Notes: generated by a model from the sequence alone, not told the origin. DNA of 64,000 nt from Vibrio gigantis (GCF_024347515.1 NZ_AP025493.1:558001-622000); one strand, 5' to 3'. Numbered from the stretch's first letter, positions 1 through 8,522 are shown. A program made the numbers and translations.

Positions 1-255
1 ACGACGGCAGCCTTAACACTATCTTTAAACGCAATGGCTTTTGGCCTGCCTAAGGTAGAAGTACCAAGTGTAAGTACAGATGCGCAGAACATGATCGCAG
101 CTCTACAAGTGATTCAAGATGGTGGCGTTGAATGTTCAGAAATTACTGACTTTAAACTAGCTTCAAATGTGAAAGGCTACCAAGTTGAATGCGATAACCA
201 GAAAAACTACACACTGCTAGATACTAACAACGGGTTAGTACTACAAGTAAAATAG
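1..255 (+). CDS. C-terminal part of a small exported protein of unknown function (5' end outside window)
   Basis: The reading frame is open from base 1. Before the first internal ATG (base 34) it encodes a hydrophobic stretch (TTAALTLSLNAMAFG) that reads like the end of a signal peptide, so the true start lies to the left of the window. The mature part is about 70 residues with two cysteines, one in ECSE and one in ECDN, about 20 residues apart. They could form a disulfide in the periplasm. I do not recognise the family. A strong hairpin terminator follows at 327-370, so this is the last gene of its transcript. Confidence 0.7.
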   Translation, partial: TTAALTLSLNAMAFGLPKVEVPSVSTDAQNMIAALQVIQDGGVECSEITDFKLASNVKGYQVECDNQKNYTLLDTNNGLVLQVK

Positions 256-326
256 CATTAGCGTTCTAACATTGAGATTGATTTCTCATCAAATATAGAA
301 CTTAAATGAAGTAATGCTTAAAGAAT

Positions 327-370
327 AGATAGCGCTCGAATCCATTCGTGGATTAGCGCTATCTGATTTA
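327..370 (+). terminator. Rho-independent terminator after the exported protein
   Basis: A ten-base-pair outer stem (AGATAGCGCT at 327-336 with AGCGCTATCT at 355-364) is extended by an inner AATCCA/TGGATT stem around a TTCG loop. A T-rich stretch follows on the plus strand. The minus strand is less U-rich, so it most likely acts on the gene to its left. Confidence 0.8.
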
Positions 371-383
371 TATCGTATTGACC

Positions 384-533
384 TTAAAACAAGCCAACCA
401 ACACGACTGACAACAGTATGCCTCCGATAAAGCTAGGGGCATGAAATGGGCGAGCTTTAGATTTTACGTACTCTATCTGAAGGTCTTCTTGATAAGTTTT
501 GACGGCGAGTTCTTTTACGTAGTTATTTTGCAT
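384..533 (-). CDS. Small (49 aa) single-pass membrane protein, unknown function
   Basis: ATG at 533 is preceded by a clear Shine-Dalgarno (AAGGAGCTTATT before the ATG). The 49-codon frame ends at 384. The N-terminal half is polar and charged (MQNNYVKELAVKTYQEDLQ). The C-terminal part, after ARPFHAPSF, is a continuous hydrophobic segment (IGGILLSVVLVGLF) that runs to the last residue, so it looks like a tail-anchored or very small inner-membrane protein. No function can be assigned. It stands alone between a terminator and the acetyltransferase gene. The ribosome site and the ordered polar-to-hydrophobic architecture are the reasons for calling it a gene. Confidence 0.65.
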   Translation of the reverse strand: MQNNYVKELAVKTYQEDLQIEYVKSKARPFHAPSFIGGILLSVVLVGLF

Positions 534-678
534 AATAAGCTCCTTTTCAATGGGTAAGAGAAGCTTAAGACTTGAAGTTAGGTTGAGGTAAAGCGAAAAT
601 TAAGATTAATTGAACACTTTATTTCGCTCAACCTTCTAATGTTTGTAAGCGTAGAAATGTAAACGACAGACAAAAAGA

Positions 679-1197
679 CTAGAGCAGAGATCGGTACACA
701 CACAACTCACGATCTTCACCATGAATTTTACGTACCTGTTTCTCAACGAACTCGACACCGAGCTTTCGAATAACTGACTCTGAGCGTTTATTTTCAGACA
801 AGTGCATCACTTCCAACTCTGTTAGTCCCAAATGAGCTTTACTGTATTCCACTAGCGCAGAAGAAGCTTCATACGCAATGCCTTGCCCCCAAAACGGAAC
901 GCCAAGCCAATAGCCAAGAATCCCAACGCCATCGACTAAGCTAGGAAAGCTGACCGCACCGATGATCTCATCGTTACCTGTAAGAGTTATCGCGTAAATC
1001 ACGCCCTTTCCTTCATGGAAGAAAGACTCGTGCGTGTTAATCCATTCGACCGCCATGTTTGGTTTGTATGGATGAGGAATGGCAGCTGTCATATCCGCAA
1101 TCACTTTCTCACCCGCTAGGTCAGCGACGCGCTCGCTATCACTCAACCTAAATGGCCTTAAGATTAATCGTTCTGTGATAATGTTCTGCTGCATAAC
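679..1197 (-). CDS. GNAT-family N-acetyltransferase (RimJ/RimL-like)
   Basis: This is a 172-residue protein starting at the ATG at 1197 (MQQNIITERLILRPF), chosen because AGGGAAAGG lies just upstream; the frame extends further but without a ribosome site. The opening TERLILRPF is the hallmark of the RimJ/RimL (Acetyltransf_3) branch. The acetyl-CoA loop region is LGVPFWGQGIAYEASSALVEY, and the late NKRSESVIRKLGVEF motif is also typical. The family transfers acetyl from acetyl-CoA to protein N-termini or small amines in the cytoplasm. The substrate here is unknown. The adjacent lipoprotein gene upstream on the same strand ends 28 bases before this start, so the two may be co-transcribed. Confidence 0.85.
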   Translation of the reverse strand, partial: VMQQNIITERLILRPFRLSDSERVADLAGEKVIADMTAAIPHPYKPNMAVEWINTHESFFHEGKGVIYAITLTGNDEIIGAVSFPSLVDGVGILGYWLGVPFWGQGIAYEASSALVEYSKAHLGLTELEVMHLSENKRSESVIRKLGVEFVEKQVRKIHGEDRELCVYRSLL

Positions 1198-1225
1198 CTT
1201 TCCCTCACCTATCGTCTTATAACGA

Positions 1226-1582
1226 CTACTCAAGAATGACCCTAAAGACATCATTATTCACGCCACCCACATCCACTAATTCTCCAGTTTCCATATGAAG
1301 TGAAGTGTTTAATTGTCGAGTTGAGCGTGGCTCTTTCGTTTCTCGAATCACGAGCAGATCGACCAAGTAGCCAGAGTCTTGCTTTCGTATTGAGCCTGAA
1401 AAAGTAACACTTTCAACCCTATCCGCGAGTACAGAATTAAATGTTTTATCTTCTAAAACACCCGCGGAGATGGATGTATCACCATAAAATAGCGTGATGG
1501 TTGTTGGGTCGGGTGCTAACTCTTGATTGGATGAACACCCCATCATAGCTAGGCACAACATTAAAATAACTCGAAATTGCAT
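1226..1582 (-). CDS. Small putative lipoprotein, unknown function
   Basis: This is a 118-residue protein with a short hydrophobic signal (MQFRVILMLCLAMMGC) ending in a plausible lipobox, so Cys16 would be lipidated. The mature part (DPTTITLFYGDTSISAGVLEDKTFNSVLADRVESV and onward) is mostly beta-prone with no motif I recognise. The residues after the cysteine are Ser-Ser-Asn-Gln rather than Asp, which favours outer-membrane sorting. It lies directly upstream of the RimJ-like acetyltransferase on the same strand. Function is unknown. Confidence 0.65.
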   Translation of the reverse strand: MQFRVILMLCLAMMGCSSNQELAPDPTTITLFYGDTSISAGVLEDKTFNSVLADRVESVTFSGSIRKQDSGYLVDLLVIRETKEPRSTRQLNTSLHMETGELVDVGGVNNDVFRVILE

Positions 1583-1805
1583 AAACTGGTTTTCTTACGT
1601 TAAGCGTCTGTTTTTCATATTAAAACACTTCGAATCAATAAGCACCATAAGTTGGCAGAAGCCTGTTTTGAGTGATTTGTGGAGAGAAGCTTAATGGAAG
1701 GGCTACGTATTGAGATGGGTTCGTTAATCAGAGAATCGGCTCTAGCTCCTTGTTCAGAAGCTAAAGCCGACATTAGGTCGAGATTATCGAATTGGATTCA
1801 GTGAA

Positions 1806-3053
1806 TTAAGCAACAACGTCTTGTGGAGGTGTGCCTTCGCAGTTAGAAACAACGGCATCAATTTGAATCAGTGCATTCATAGGAATCTCTGAAACCCCCA
1901 CCACCGTTCTTGCCGGTAACTCAGCATTAAAGAACGTAGTGTAGACCTCGTTCACCACATCAATATCTGAAATATCTTTAAGTTGAATATTAATTTTCAC
2001 CGTATCGTCCATGCTATGGTCAACACTTTCAATGATCGCCTTAATATTCTTAAGACACTGTTCAGTTTGCTCTTTTATACCACCAGCGATCACTGCATTG
2101 GTTTTCGGAACTACAGGTAGTTGACCTGAAATATGGTTATAGTGAGAGAAAGCAACGGTGTGCGAATAAGGCATGAATGGTGCAGCAACAGTATTATTAG
2201 CTTCAATAACCAGTAAGCGAGTATCTTCCGGTAATTGCGGTGGTGTACCGTCGCCATGTGAAACGGACGTATCAATTTGAATTAGAGCACCCATCGGTAG
2301 TTCAGCTGCATTAACAACCGTTCGCGCTGGTACATAACTTGGAAAGAACTTAGCACAAACTTCATTTACCTTTTCTGCATCTTTAATGTTTTTAAGGTAA
2401 ATAGTGGTTTTAACCACATCATTCATGACATGACCGATGCTCTCTAAAATCGTTTTAATGTTTGCTAAACATTGTGTCGTTTGTTCTGTGATACCACCTG
2501 ATACCAACCCACCTGTATTTACATCGATAGGCAATTGAGCCGAAAGGTTGTTGTAGTGAGAAAAAGCCGCTGTTTGCGTCGATACAGTACTTTGAGGCGC
2601 ATTATCCGTATTTCTTGATACCTTAACTAGCGCGCAAGGTGCTTGTGGTTTAGTGCCTTCACCGTTTGAAATAAGAGCATCCATTTGAACTAAAGCGTCA
2701 CTGTTTGGTAGCGCAGCTACGCCCACGACTGTACGTGTAGGAAGGCTGTTGTGGAAGAAGCTTTTGTAGACTTCATCAATAGAATCGATATCAGAAATAT
2801 TCTTAACGAAAACATTAATCTTCACGACATCATCCATAACATGATCGATGCTTTCAACAATGGTTTTAATATTATTTAAGCATTGTGCTGCTTGGTCTTT
2901 AATATCGCCAATCACGACTTCACCTGTTTTAGGATCAACAGGTAATTGAGCTGAAAAGTTATTATAATGAGAAAAAGCGACCGTTTGTGTAGATACAGAG
3001 TTTATTGGTGCATTTTCAGTATTTCTTGAAATTTTAATGATATCGCTACTCAT
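1806..3053 (-). CDS. Protein of three tandem RidA (YjgF/UK114) domains
   Basis: The start at 3053 (MSSDIIKISR) is preceded by AAAAGGATAATTCCG; an upstream in-frame ATG at 3101 has no ribosome site. The 415 residues hold three RidA domains at about 4-134, 141-270 and 282-408. Each repeats the motifs AFSHYN..SAQLP (or SGQLP), QC..NIK.I.ES, and P(A/T)RTVV. RidA normally is a single domain of about 130 residues that forms a trimer and hydrolyses reactive enamines/imines from PLP enzymes. The arginine that binds the imino-acid carboxylate in RidA is kept in all three repeats (R107, R244, R382). The position of the conserved active-site glutamate (E120 in E. coli RidA) appears to be Gln in all three (Q123, Q259, Q397). 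One chain could therefore form a pseudo-trimer. The specific substrate is unknown. There is no clear operon partner. Confidence 0.85.
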   Translation of the reverse strand: MSSDIIKISRNTENAPINSVSTQTVAFSHYNNFSAQLPVDPKTGEVVIGDIKDQAAQCLNNIKTIVESIDHVMDDVVKINVFVKNISDIDSIDEVYKSFFHNSLPTRTVVGVAALPNSDALVQMDALISNGEGTKPQAPCALVKVSRNTDNAPQSTVSTQTAAFSHYNNLSAQLPIDVNTGGLVSGGITEQTTQCLANIKTILESIGHVMNDVVKTTIYLKNIKDAEKVNEVCAKFFPSYVPARTVVNAAELPMGALIQIDTSVSHGDGTPPQLPEDTRLLVIEANNTVAAPFMPYSHTVAFSHYNHISGQLPVVPKTNAVIAGGIKEQTEQCLKNIKAIIESVDHSMDDTVKINIQLKDISDIDVVNEVYTTFFNAELPARTVVGVSEIPMNALIQIDAVVSNCEGTPPQDVVA

Positions 3054-3681
3054 CGGAATTATCCTTTTAATAATATAGGCATACGTATTTATATTTAACA
3101 ATCGTATTAGAAAGAATGATTAAAGTAGCGCCATGTTAAGTGAATATTTCTAAGGTGAACGTGATATCCATCAGACTCTCAGTTGACTAGAAATCAGCAA
3201 GTTACAGAATAATTAGTCACAACACGACTAATTATCCGTCACATTTGGCTTTATCAACTGCTAAATTCTCTTTAATTTTTAAACTATTCAATAATCCTGA
3301 ATACTCTCTCAAGTAATGTGATGACTAATTTCCAAAATTTAGATGCTGTTTGATAGGTCGTTCACAATAAAACAGCCTTATTATCAGAACTAGTGAACTA
3401 CAACTAATATATCCTGCATAAACTCTTAAGCTATTTAACTAATTATTTTAAAGAGCCTATTTTATACAAGTACGTTAATAATATGTTCGATACTCAAATG
3501 CCAATAATCTAAAAAAACCATGGATAGATACATTTACTCATATAATTCAACAAGTGTTAGGCGTGATACAACAGCGTTAGGAATATGGTTGTGATAAAGA
3601 AGTGGCGCTCTCTGAAATGAGATGGCGTCAACGATGAATGAGACACCATAACTTTTGGCACATAGTTCCTTTGAAGAAGAA
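3054..3681. other. Gene-poor AT-rich intergenic region
   Basis: About 630 bases lie between the triple-RidA start and the end of the YqhC-like regulator. I see no supported gene. It is clearly more AT-rich than its flanks, contains the inverted repeat at 3209-3235, and must hold the promoter of the RidA gene. A stretch near 3560-3640 reads as short peptide-like fragments between stops, possibly a decayed gene, but nothing identifiable remains. Confidence 0.5.
3209..3235. repeat. 10-bp inverted repeat upstream of the triple-RidA gene
   Basis: ATAATTAGTC (3209-3218) and GACTAATTAT (3226-3235) are perfect inverted copies around a seven-base spacer. The element sits about 155 bases upstream of the RidA start codon. 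It has no run of T, and both neighbouring genes are read leftward, so it could be an operator or a weak hairpin after the RidA-distal transcript. An operator role is only inference. Confidence 0.4.
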
Positions 3682-4566
3682 CTACACTGCTCTTGGGGTG
3701 GTATTGAAGTGACGCTTAAATTCGCGGCTGAATTGGGATGGGCTGGAATAGCCGACTCGGCGAGCAGCGTCGCTGATGCGCAAGCCTTCTAATTGGATCA
3801 GCTCTTTAGCTTTGTTGAGCCTTACCTTCTTCAGGTATTGAAGTGGTGACTCGAACGTTACGTTACGAAAGGCGTTGTGGAAGGCAGACACGCTCATGTT
3901 TGCTTCGTCGGCAAGCGATTGAACGGTAATGGTTTGGTCATACTCTTCATGTACTTTAGACAGTGCTTTGGCAACACGTGCGTAGTGGCCATCATGATGG
4001 GCAAGATCGAATAACACACGACCTTCTGAGCCTGTCAGTGCGCGATAAACAATTTCACTAACGAGCGCATCGCCCAATATGTTGGCTTCGATGTCGCAGT
4101 GCAGGGTTTTGATCAGTCGAGTAAAGCTGTCTAGCATTTGCTCTTCCATGGGTGTCGACTCTAAACCACTCGAGTTCTGCTTATGCTTGTTGCAGTAGCT
4201 TTCGAGAAAGCCTTGGTCTTCTAACTTTTTCACCAAACTGTGTAAACGCTGAGAATCAATGTTAATCGACAAACCAAGCAAGGGGTCACCATCAACAGGT
4301 AAGGCTTCGCACTCTAGTGGCATAGGCACACCGACGACTAGGTAATCACCCGCGGCGTAAGTAACAGGCCTTTCGCCGATATAGATATTCTTTTTACCCT
4401 GCCCAAGCATGATGATGCCAGACTGATAGGTAAAAGGTTGGCGTTGGTTGCCGCCGCTGCTTCGGTAAAACCAAACGCCCTCGATCTCAGTTTCTCTGAT
4501 CCCTTCGAGATCATCCCAACCTTTGTATTCAACGTAAGACTGCATTAACCGAGCGAGTGTATTCAT
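3682..4566 (-). CDS. yqhC: AraC-family regulator, YqhC-like
   Basis: The start is placed at 4566 (MNTLARLMQSYV) because the N-terminal AraC_N-type domain begins here; no strong ribosome site is visible and an in-frame extension to 4647 is possible. The 294-residue protein has the YqhC-type N-terminal sensing domain (FTYQSGIIMLGQGKKNIYIG..YAAGDYLVVGVPMP) and two C-terminal AraC helix-turn-helix motifs (SLADEANMSVSAFHNAFR and ISDAARRVGYSSPSQFSREFK). It is divergent from a YqhD-like aldehyde reductase, exactly the arrangement of yqhC-yqhD in E. coli, where YqhC activates yqhD in response to reactive aldehydes. The same role is inferred here. The 193-base divergent gap should hold its binding site. 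Confidence 0.85.
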   Translation of the reverse strand: MNTLARLMQSYVEYKGWDDLEGIRETEIEGVWFYRSSGGNQRQPFTYQSGIIMLGQGKKNIYIGERPVTYAAGDYLVVGVPMPLECEALPVDGDPLLGLSINIDSQRLHSLVKKLEDQGFLESYCNKHKQNSSGLESTPMEEQMLDSFTRLIKTLHCDIEANILGDALVSEIVYRALTGSEGRVLFDLAHHDGHYARVAKALSKVHEEYDQTITVQSLADEANMSVSAFHNAFRNVTFESPLQYLKKVRLNKAKELIQLEGLRISDAARRVGYSSPSQFSREFKRHFNTTPRAV

Positions 4567-4759
4567 AACTGGTGATATTCCATTCAAGGTGCGGAGTGTA
4601 TTTGCACAAAAGTCCAAAAAGAATAACAACTTTGTAGAAATAGGCAATTAATTTGGAGAAACTGGTCTTCACCACCCTAGTTTCCTGTACTAATATGCAA
4701 ATATAGAATTTGAGCAATACATCAGAATAAAAAATCTAGCTTTACACAAGGAACCTACA

Positions 4760-5908
4760 ATGCAATTTACTTATGTTAACCCTACTGTGATTCACTTCGG
4801 CCAAGGCCAAATCAACGCTATCAGCCAAGCGGTTGATACTTCTAAGAAAGTGCTTGTCATCTACGGTGGCGGTTCAATCAAAAGCAATGGCGTTTACGAC
4901 CAAGTAGTCGCATCTCTTAAAGATCACGCTTGGATTGAGTTTGCTGGTGTTGAAGCAAACCCAACGAAAGAGACGCTAGACAAAGCCGTCGCTCTTGTTA
5001 AAGAAGAAAACGTAGAGTTTATTATCGCTGTTGGCGGTGGTTCGGTAATCGACGGTTCTAAGTACGTTGCTGCAGCGGCTAAATACGACGGTGACGGTTG
5101 GGATATCCTAGCGGGCAAACATCAAGTAACGGAAGCAACACCAATCGGTGCAGTACTGACGCTTCCTGCTACGGGTTCTGAATCTAACATGGGTGCAGTA
5201 ATTACGCGTAAAGCGACTCAAGAGAAGCTGGCATTCATGAACCCTGCAGTACAGCCTAAATTTGCGGTAATGGATCCAGATGTAATGAAGTCTCTGCCTG
5301 AACGCCAATTGATTAACGGTCTCGTTGATGCTTGGGTACACGTTTGTGAGCAATACATCACGATGCCAACAGATGCGATGGTTCAAGACGGTTACGCAGA
5401 AACACTACTGAAAAACCTACTTGTACTTGGTGAGCAATACGACGAGCGTGATAACGACGCATGGCGTGCAAATCTAATGTGGACAGCAAACCAAGCACTT
5501 AACGGTCTGATTGGCACGGGTGTTCCTCAAGATTGGGCAACACACATGATTGGCCATGAGTTCACAGCACTATGGCACGTAGACCACGCACGTTCACTTG
5601 CGATTGTTCAACCTTCACTACTTCGAAACCAAATCGAAGCGAAGCGTGGCAAGTTAGAGCAAATGGGTCGTAACGTATTTGGCCTAGAAGCAGGTGCTGA
5701 CTTGGCAGAGCGTACTATCGATGCAATCGAAGCGTTCTACCACAGCCTAGACGTTGCAACTATGTTCGACGGCTACGAAGCAACCAAAACGGCAGCAATC
5801 GACAACGTTGTTGCTCAGCTTGAATCACACGGTTACCTGCAACTTGGTGAGAACCAGGCAATCACCCCAGAGAAAACACGTGAGATTCTAGAGTCTGCGA
5901 TTCAATAA
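4760..5908 (+). CDS. yqhD: NADPH-dependent aldehyde reductase / iron-type alcohol dehydrogenase, YqhD-like
   Basis: This 382-residue member of the iron-containing alcohol dehydrogenase family is very similar to E. coli YqhD, a broad cytosolic NADPH aldehyde reductase that detoxifies short-chain and lipid-derived aldehydes. Visible features are the GGGS nucleotide-binding turns (residues 36-39 and 92-95), the LPATGSESN motif (135-143) and the metal ligands D190, H194, H262 and H276 in DAWVH and THMIGHEFTALWHVDH. The ribosome site AAGGAACC precedes the ATG. The length matches the family. It is divergent from the YqhC-like regulator and is followed by a terminator at 6005-6034, so it is a one-gene transcript. 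Confidence 0.92.
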   Translation: MQFTYVNPTVIHFGQGQINAISQAVDTSKKVLVIYGGGSIKSNGVYDQVVASLKDHAWIEFAGVEANPTKETLDKAVALVKEENVEFIIAVGGGSVIDGSKYVAAAAKYDGDGWDILAGKHQVTEATPIGAVLTLPATGSESNMGAVITRKATQEKLAFMNPAVQPKFAVMDPDVMKSLPERQLINGLVDAWVHVCEQYITMPTDAMVQDGYAETLLKNLLVLGEQYDERDNDAWRANLMWTANQALNGLIGTGVPQDWATHMIGHEFTALWHVDHARSLAIVQPSLLRNQIEAKRGKLEQMGRNVFGLEAGADLAERTIDAIEAFYHSLDVATMFDGYEATKTAAIDNVVAQLESHGYLQLGENQAITPEKTREILESAIQ

Positions 5909-6004
5909 GATCCGCTAGAATAGAGAGAAAGCAAAGATAGCGGTCATACAAAGATGAATTTTCACATCTGACTGAACCTATTGCTTTTTTCTTTCGTACA
6001 ACAG

Positions 6005-6034
6005 AAGCAGCGTTCATTTTGGGCGCTGCTTTTT
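6005..6034 (+). terminator. Terminator of the yqhD-like gene
   Basis: AAGCAGCG at 6005-6012 pairs with CGCTGCTT at 6024-6031 and is followed by a T run, a typical intrinsic terminator. Confidence 0.85.
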
Positions 6035-6133
6035 AATTGGCCCGACAAGATGCTATTAAATTCTCTTAAGTCCCTAATTTTATGTGCAATCATATTTCCA
6101 TATTGTTAAGGTAAACCTGTCTCTTTACTAGGT

Positions 6134-6880
6134 ATGAATAACGATTTGAACAATCTCAAGGAAATGGTTAAGTTTAAGTCACTTAACAAGTGGTATGGTG
6201 ATTTTCATGCCCTAAAGGATATCGATTTAAAGATTGAACAGGGAGAGATAGTGGTGATTTGCGGGCCGTCTGGTTCAGGTAAATCAACCTTGATCCGCTG
6301 TATCAATCAGCTAGAACCCTTCGAAAGTGGCGAGCTTTCCGTGCTAGAACAAGCGCTTCCGTGTAGGTTCAACACTCCAGGCCAAGTCGGAATGGTGTTT
6401 CAGCACTTCCATTTGTTCCCCCATCTCACTGTGCTTGAAAACCTGACTCTGTCTCCAATTCGTACGCTCAAAAAAAGCAAAGAAGAAGCAGAGAAAACCG
6501 CGATGCACTATCTCGAATGTGTGCACATTGCCGAGCAAGCGAATAAGTACCCCGCTCAGCTTTCTGGGGGCCAACAACAACGTGTTGCGATTGCTCGCTC
6601 TCTTTGTATGAAACCTGAATTACTGCTGTTTGATGAACCAACATCTGCCCTTGATCCGGAAATGATCAACGAGGTGCTTGATGTGATGGTAGAACTGGCA
6701 AGTGAAGGCATCACCATGGTGTGTGTGACACATGAAATGGGCTTTGCAAAGCGTGTTGCCGACCGTGTCATTTTTATGGATGAGGGGCAAATAGTGGAGT
6801 CCAATACTCCACAAGCGCTCTTTGAAAACCCTCAACATGAACGTACTCAAGCGTTCCTAAATCAGATTCTGACTTACTGA
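6134..6880 (+). CDS. Polar amino-acid ABC transporter, ATP-binding subunit
   Basis: This 248-residue ATPase is of the GlnQ/ArtP/HisP type. Walker A is GPSGSGKST (44-52), the Q-loop follows in GMVFQHFHLFPHLTVLENL, the signature is LSGGQQQR and Walker B is LLLFDEPTSALDPEM, followed by the H-loop VTHEMGFA. It powers uptake of amino acids through the two permeases encoded downstream. No strong ribosome site lies before the first ATG (6134); the internal ATG at 6167 has AAGGA immediately adjacent, too close to be ideal, so the start is uncertain by 11 residues. Its last base is also the first base of the permease ATG, so translation is coupled. Confidence 0.92.
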   Translation: MNNDLNNLKEMVKFKSLNKWYGDFHALKDIDLKIEQGEIVVICGPSGSGKSTLIRCINQLEPFESGELSVLEQALPCRFNTPGQVGMVFQHFHLFPHLTVLENLTLSPIRTLKKSKEEAEKTAMHYLECVHIAEQANKYPAQLSGGQQQRVAIARSLCMKPELLLFDEPTSALDPEMINEVLDVMVELASEGITMVCVTHEMGFAKRVADRVIFMDEGQIVESNTPQALFENPQHERTQAFLNQILTY

Positions 6881-7677
6881 TGCTGTTTAAAATAGTGAAA
6901 CCTGCCCTATCTGCATTAGTACAAATTATTGTGCTTGCAGCGGCTGTTATCTGGATCATCGATTCTGGCGCGCAAACCATGGGATACAGCTGGCAATGGG
7001 AGCGAGTACCTGACTACATCGCCTTTTATGAAGACGGTGAATGGTGGCCTGCAGAATTGATGGAAGGGCTACTCGTCACTATCAATATCTCTTTGATTTC
7101 TTTGGTCGCTACGCTAATTATTGGTTTAACCACGGCCCTGTTACGCAACTCTAATTCCGTGGTTGGTCGTACCCTCGCCACCAGCTATGTCGAGCTGATT
7201 CGTAATACGCCATTACTAGTACAAATTTATTTGCTCTATTTTGTGTTTGGTCCTGTACTGGGGCTGGATCGCTTTAGCACTGCCGTTTTAGCCTTGGCAC
7301 TTTTCCAAGGGGCTTACACCGCCGAGATATTTCGTGCCGGTTTAAATGGCATTGCGAAAGGACAATTTGAAGCAGCTCAATCTTTGGGCTTATCAAAGAC
7401 CTATACTTATTGGGATGTGATTCTTCCTCAAGTGGTACAACGCACGTTGCCACCTCTGACAAATGAAGTGATCTCTCTCATCAAAAACTCTTCGATTGTC
7501 AGTGTCATGGCTATTTTCGACCTGACAACCGAAGCCAGAAACATTGTTTCTGAAACCGCGATGCCATTTGAAATCTGGTTCTCTGTGGCGATCATTTACC
7601 TCGCACTTACACTTTCACTTTCTGCCGTTGCAGCTTGGCTTGAGCATAAGCTCGGAGCTAACTGGCGAACACAATAA
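6880..7677 (+). CDS. Polar amino-acid ABC transporter, permease subunit 1
   Basis: This 265-residue inner-membrane permease is of the HisM/GlnP family. It has an N-terminal membrane helix (ALVQIIVLAAAVIWIIDSG), a periplasmic loop with YSWQWERVPDYI, and the core permease helices from about residue 60. The EAA-type cytoplasmic loop that docks the ATPase is GLNGIAKGQFEAAQSLGLSKTYTYWDVILPQ. It overlaps the ATPase gene by one base and is followed after 12 bases by the binding-protein gene. It forms a heterodimer with the permease at 8645, whose N-terminal region is similar in style (YQWRWEDAF). The substrate cannot be read from sequence. Confidence 0.9.
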   Translation: MLFKIVKPALSALVQIIVLAAAVIWIIDSGAQTMGYSWQWERVPDYIAFYEDGEWWPAELMEGLLVTINISLISLVATLIIGLTTALLRNSNSVVGRTLATSYVELIRNTPLLVQIYLLYFVFGPVLGLDRFSTAVLALALFQGAYTAEIFRAGLNGIAKGQFEAAQSLGLSKTYTYWDVILPQVVQRTLPPLTNEVISLIKNSSIVSVMAIFDLTTEARNIVSETAMPFEIWFSVAIIYLALTLSLSAVAAWLEHKLGANWRTQ

Positions 7678-7689
7678 GGATTTATCAGC

Positions 7690-8499
7690 ATGAAGCTATT
7701 TAAAACCGCTATCACCGCTTTACTTGCGCTTGCCGTGAGTTTGCCTGCACTCGCTTCTGAAACGCCTAACCTAGACAAAATCAACGATCGTGGCTCTCTA
7801 CGTGTCGGTATGTCGACTTTTGTTCCTTGGGCGATGCGTAACAAACAAGGCGATCTTGTTGGCTTTGAAATCGATGTAGCAAAACGTCTTGCTGAAGATT
7901 CAGGCTGGAAAGTTGAATTTGTACCGACGGCATGGGATGGCATTATTCCTTCTCTACTCTCGAACAAGTTTGATGTAATCATCGGCGGTATGTCTATCAC
8001 TGAAGCACGAGCTAAAAGCGTTCTGTTCACTGAACCTTACTCTCATTCAGGCGTTCAACTCGCAGCGAATAAAGAGCTAGCTGAAGGTTTTACCCAAATC
8101 TCTGATTTTGATTCTCGCCGCGTAAAAATTGCTGCGCGTCGTGGTGCTTTCACGGTTCAAGTCGCTCGTGAAACCTTCCCGAAAGCAAAAGTCCTTCAGT
8201 TCGATGACGACGCTCAAGCGTTCCAAGAAGTGCTAAACGGCAATGCACACGCGGTTATCGCATCTAGCCCGAAACCAGAACACGAAGCGATCAAAAACGC
8301 AGATACGCTATTCATTCCATTTGAAGAGCGTCTGTCAAAAGGTAACGAAGCGTTTGCTGTACGCCTAGGCGAAACAGACAAAACAGAGTTCTTTAACGCG
8401 TGGATCAAAGCACGTACTGAAGACGGTTGGTTGAAAGAGCGTTACGAGTACTGGTTCTCTACTCTAGATTGGCAAGATCAGATTGCTCAAGGCCAGTAA
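7690..8499 (+). CDS. Polar amino-acid ABC transporter, periplasmic binding protein
   Basis: This 269-residue SBP_bac_3 family protein starts with a Sec signal (MKLFKTAITALLALAVSLPALA, cut after ALA). The type II binding fold follows with the family signatures LRVGMSTFVPWAM, GFEIDVAKRLAE and FDVIIGGMSITEARAKSVLFTEPY. The Arg in MSITEARAK is the usual ligand-carboxylate contact. The protein collects an amino acid in the periplasm and delivers it to the two permeases. The ribosome site AAGGATTTATCAGC is clear. Hairpins after the gene (8504-8572) may keep its level above that of the membrane subunits. The ligand is unknown; the length fits the polar amino-acid group. Confidence 0.92.
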   Translation: MKLFKTAITALLALAVSLPALASETPNLDKINDRGSLRVGMSTFVPWAMRNKQGDLVGFEIDVAKRLAEDSGWKVEFVPTAWDGIIPSLLSNKFDVIIGGMSITEARAKSVLFTEPYSHSGVQLAANKELAEGFTQISDFDSRRVKIAARRGAFTVQVARETFPKAKVLQFDDDAQAFQEVLNGNAHAVIASSPKPEHEAIKNADTLFIPFEERLSKGNEAFAVRLGETDKTEFFNAWIKARTEDGWLKERYEYWFSTLDWQDQIAQGQ

Positions 8500-8503
8500 T
8501 CTG

Positions 8504-8522
8504 AAGCTGAGTTCAGCTTTTT
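8504..8522 (+). terminator. Intra-operon hairpin with T tract after the binding-protein gene
   Basis: AAGCTG (8504-8509) and CAGCTT (8514-8519) form a six-base-pair stem with a four-base loop and are followed by TTT. The short stem suggests partial termination between the binding-protein gene and the last permease. Confidence 0.5.

Noticed and set aside
3541..3660. Possible decayed transposase or attC-like sequence (GTTAGGC-like strings)
   Set aside because: Only short motifs match. There is no paired core site and no readable protein fragment, so I do not call it.
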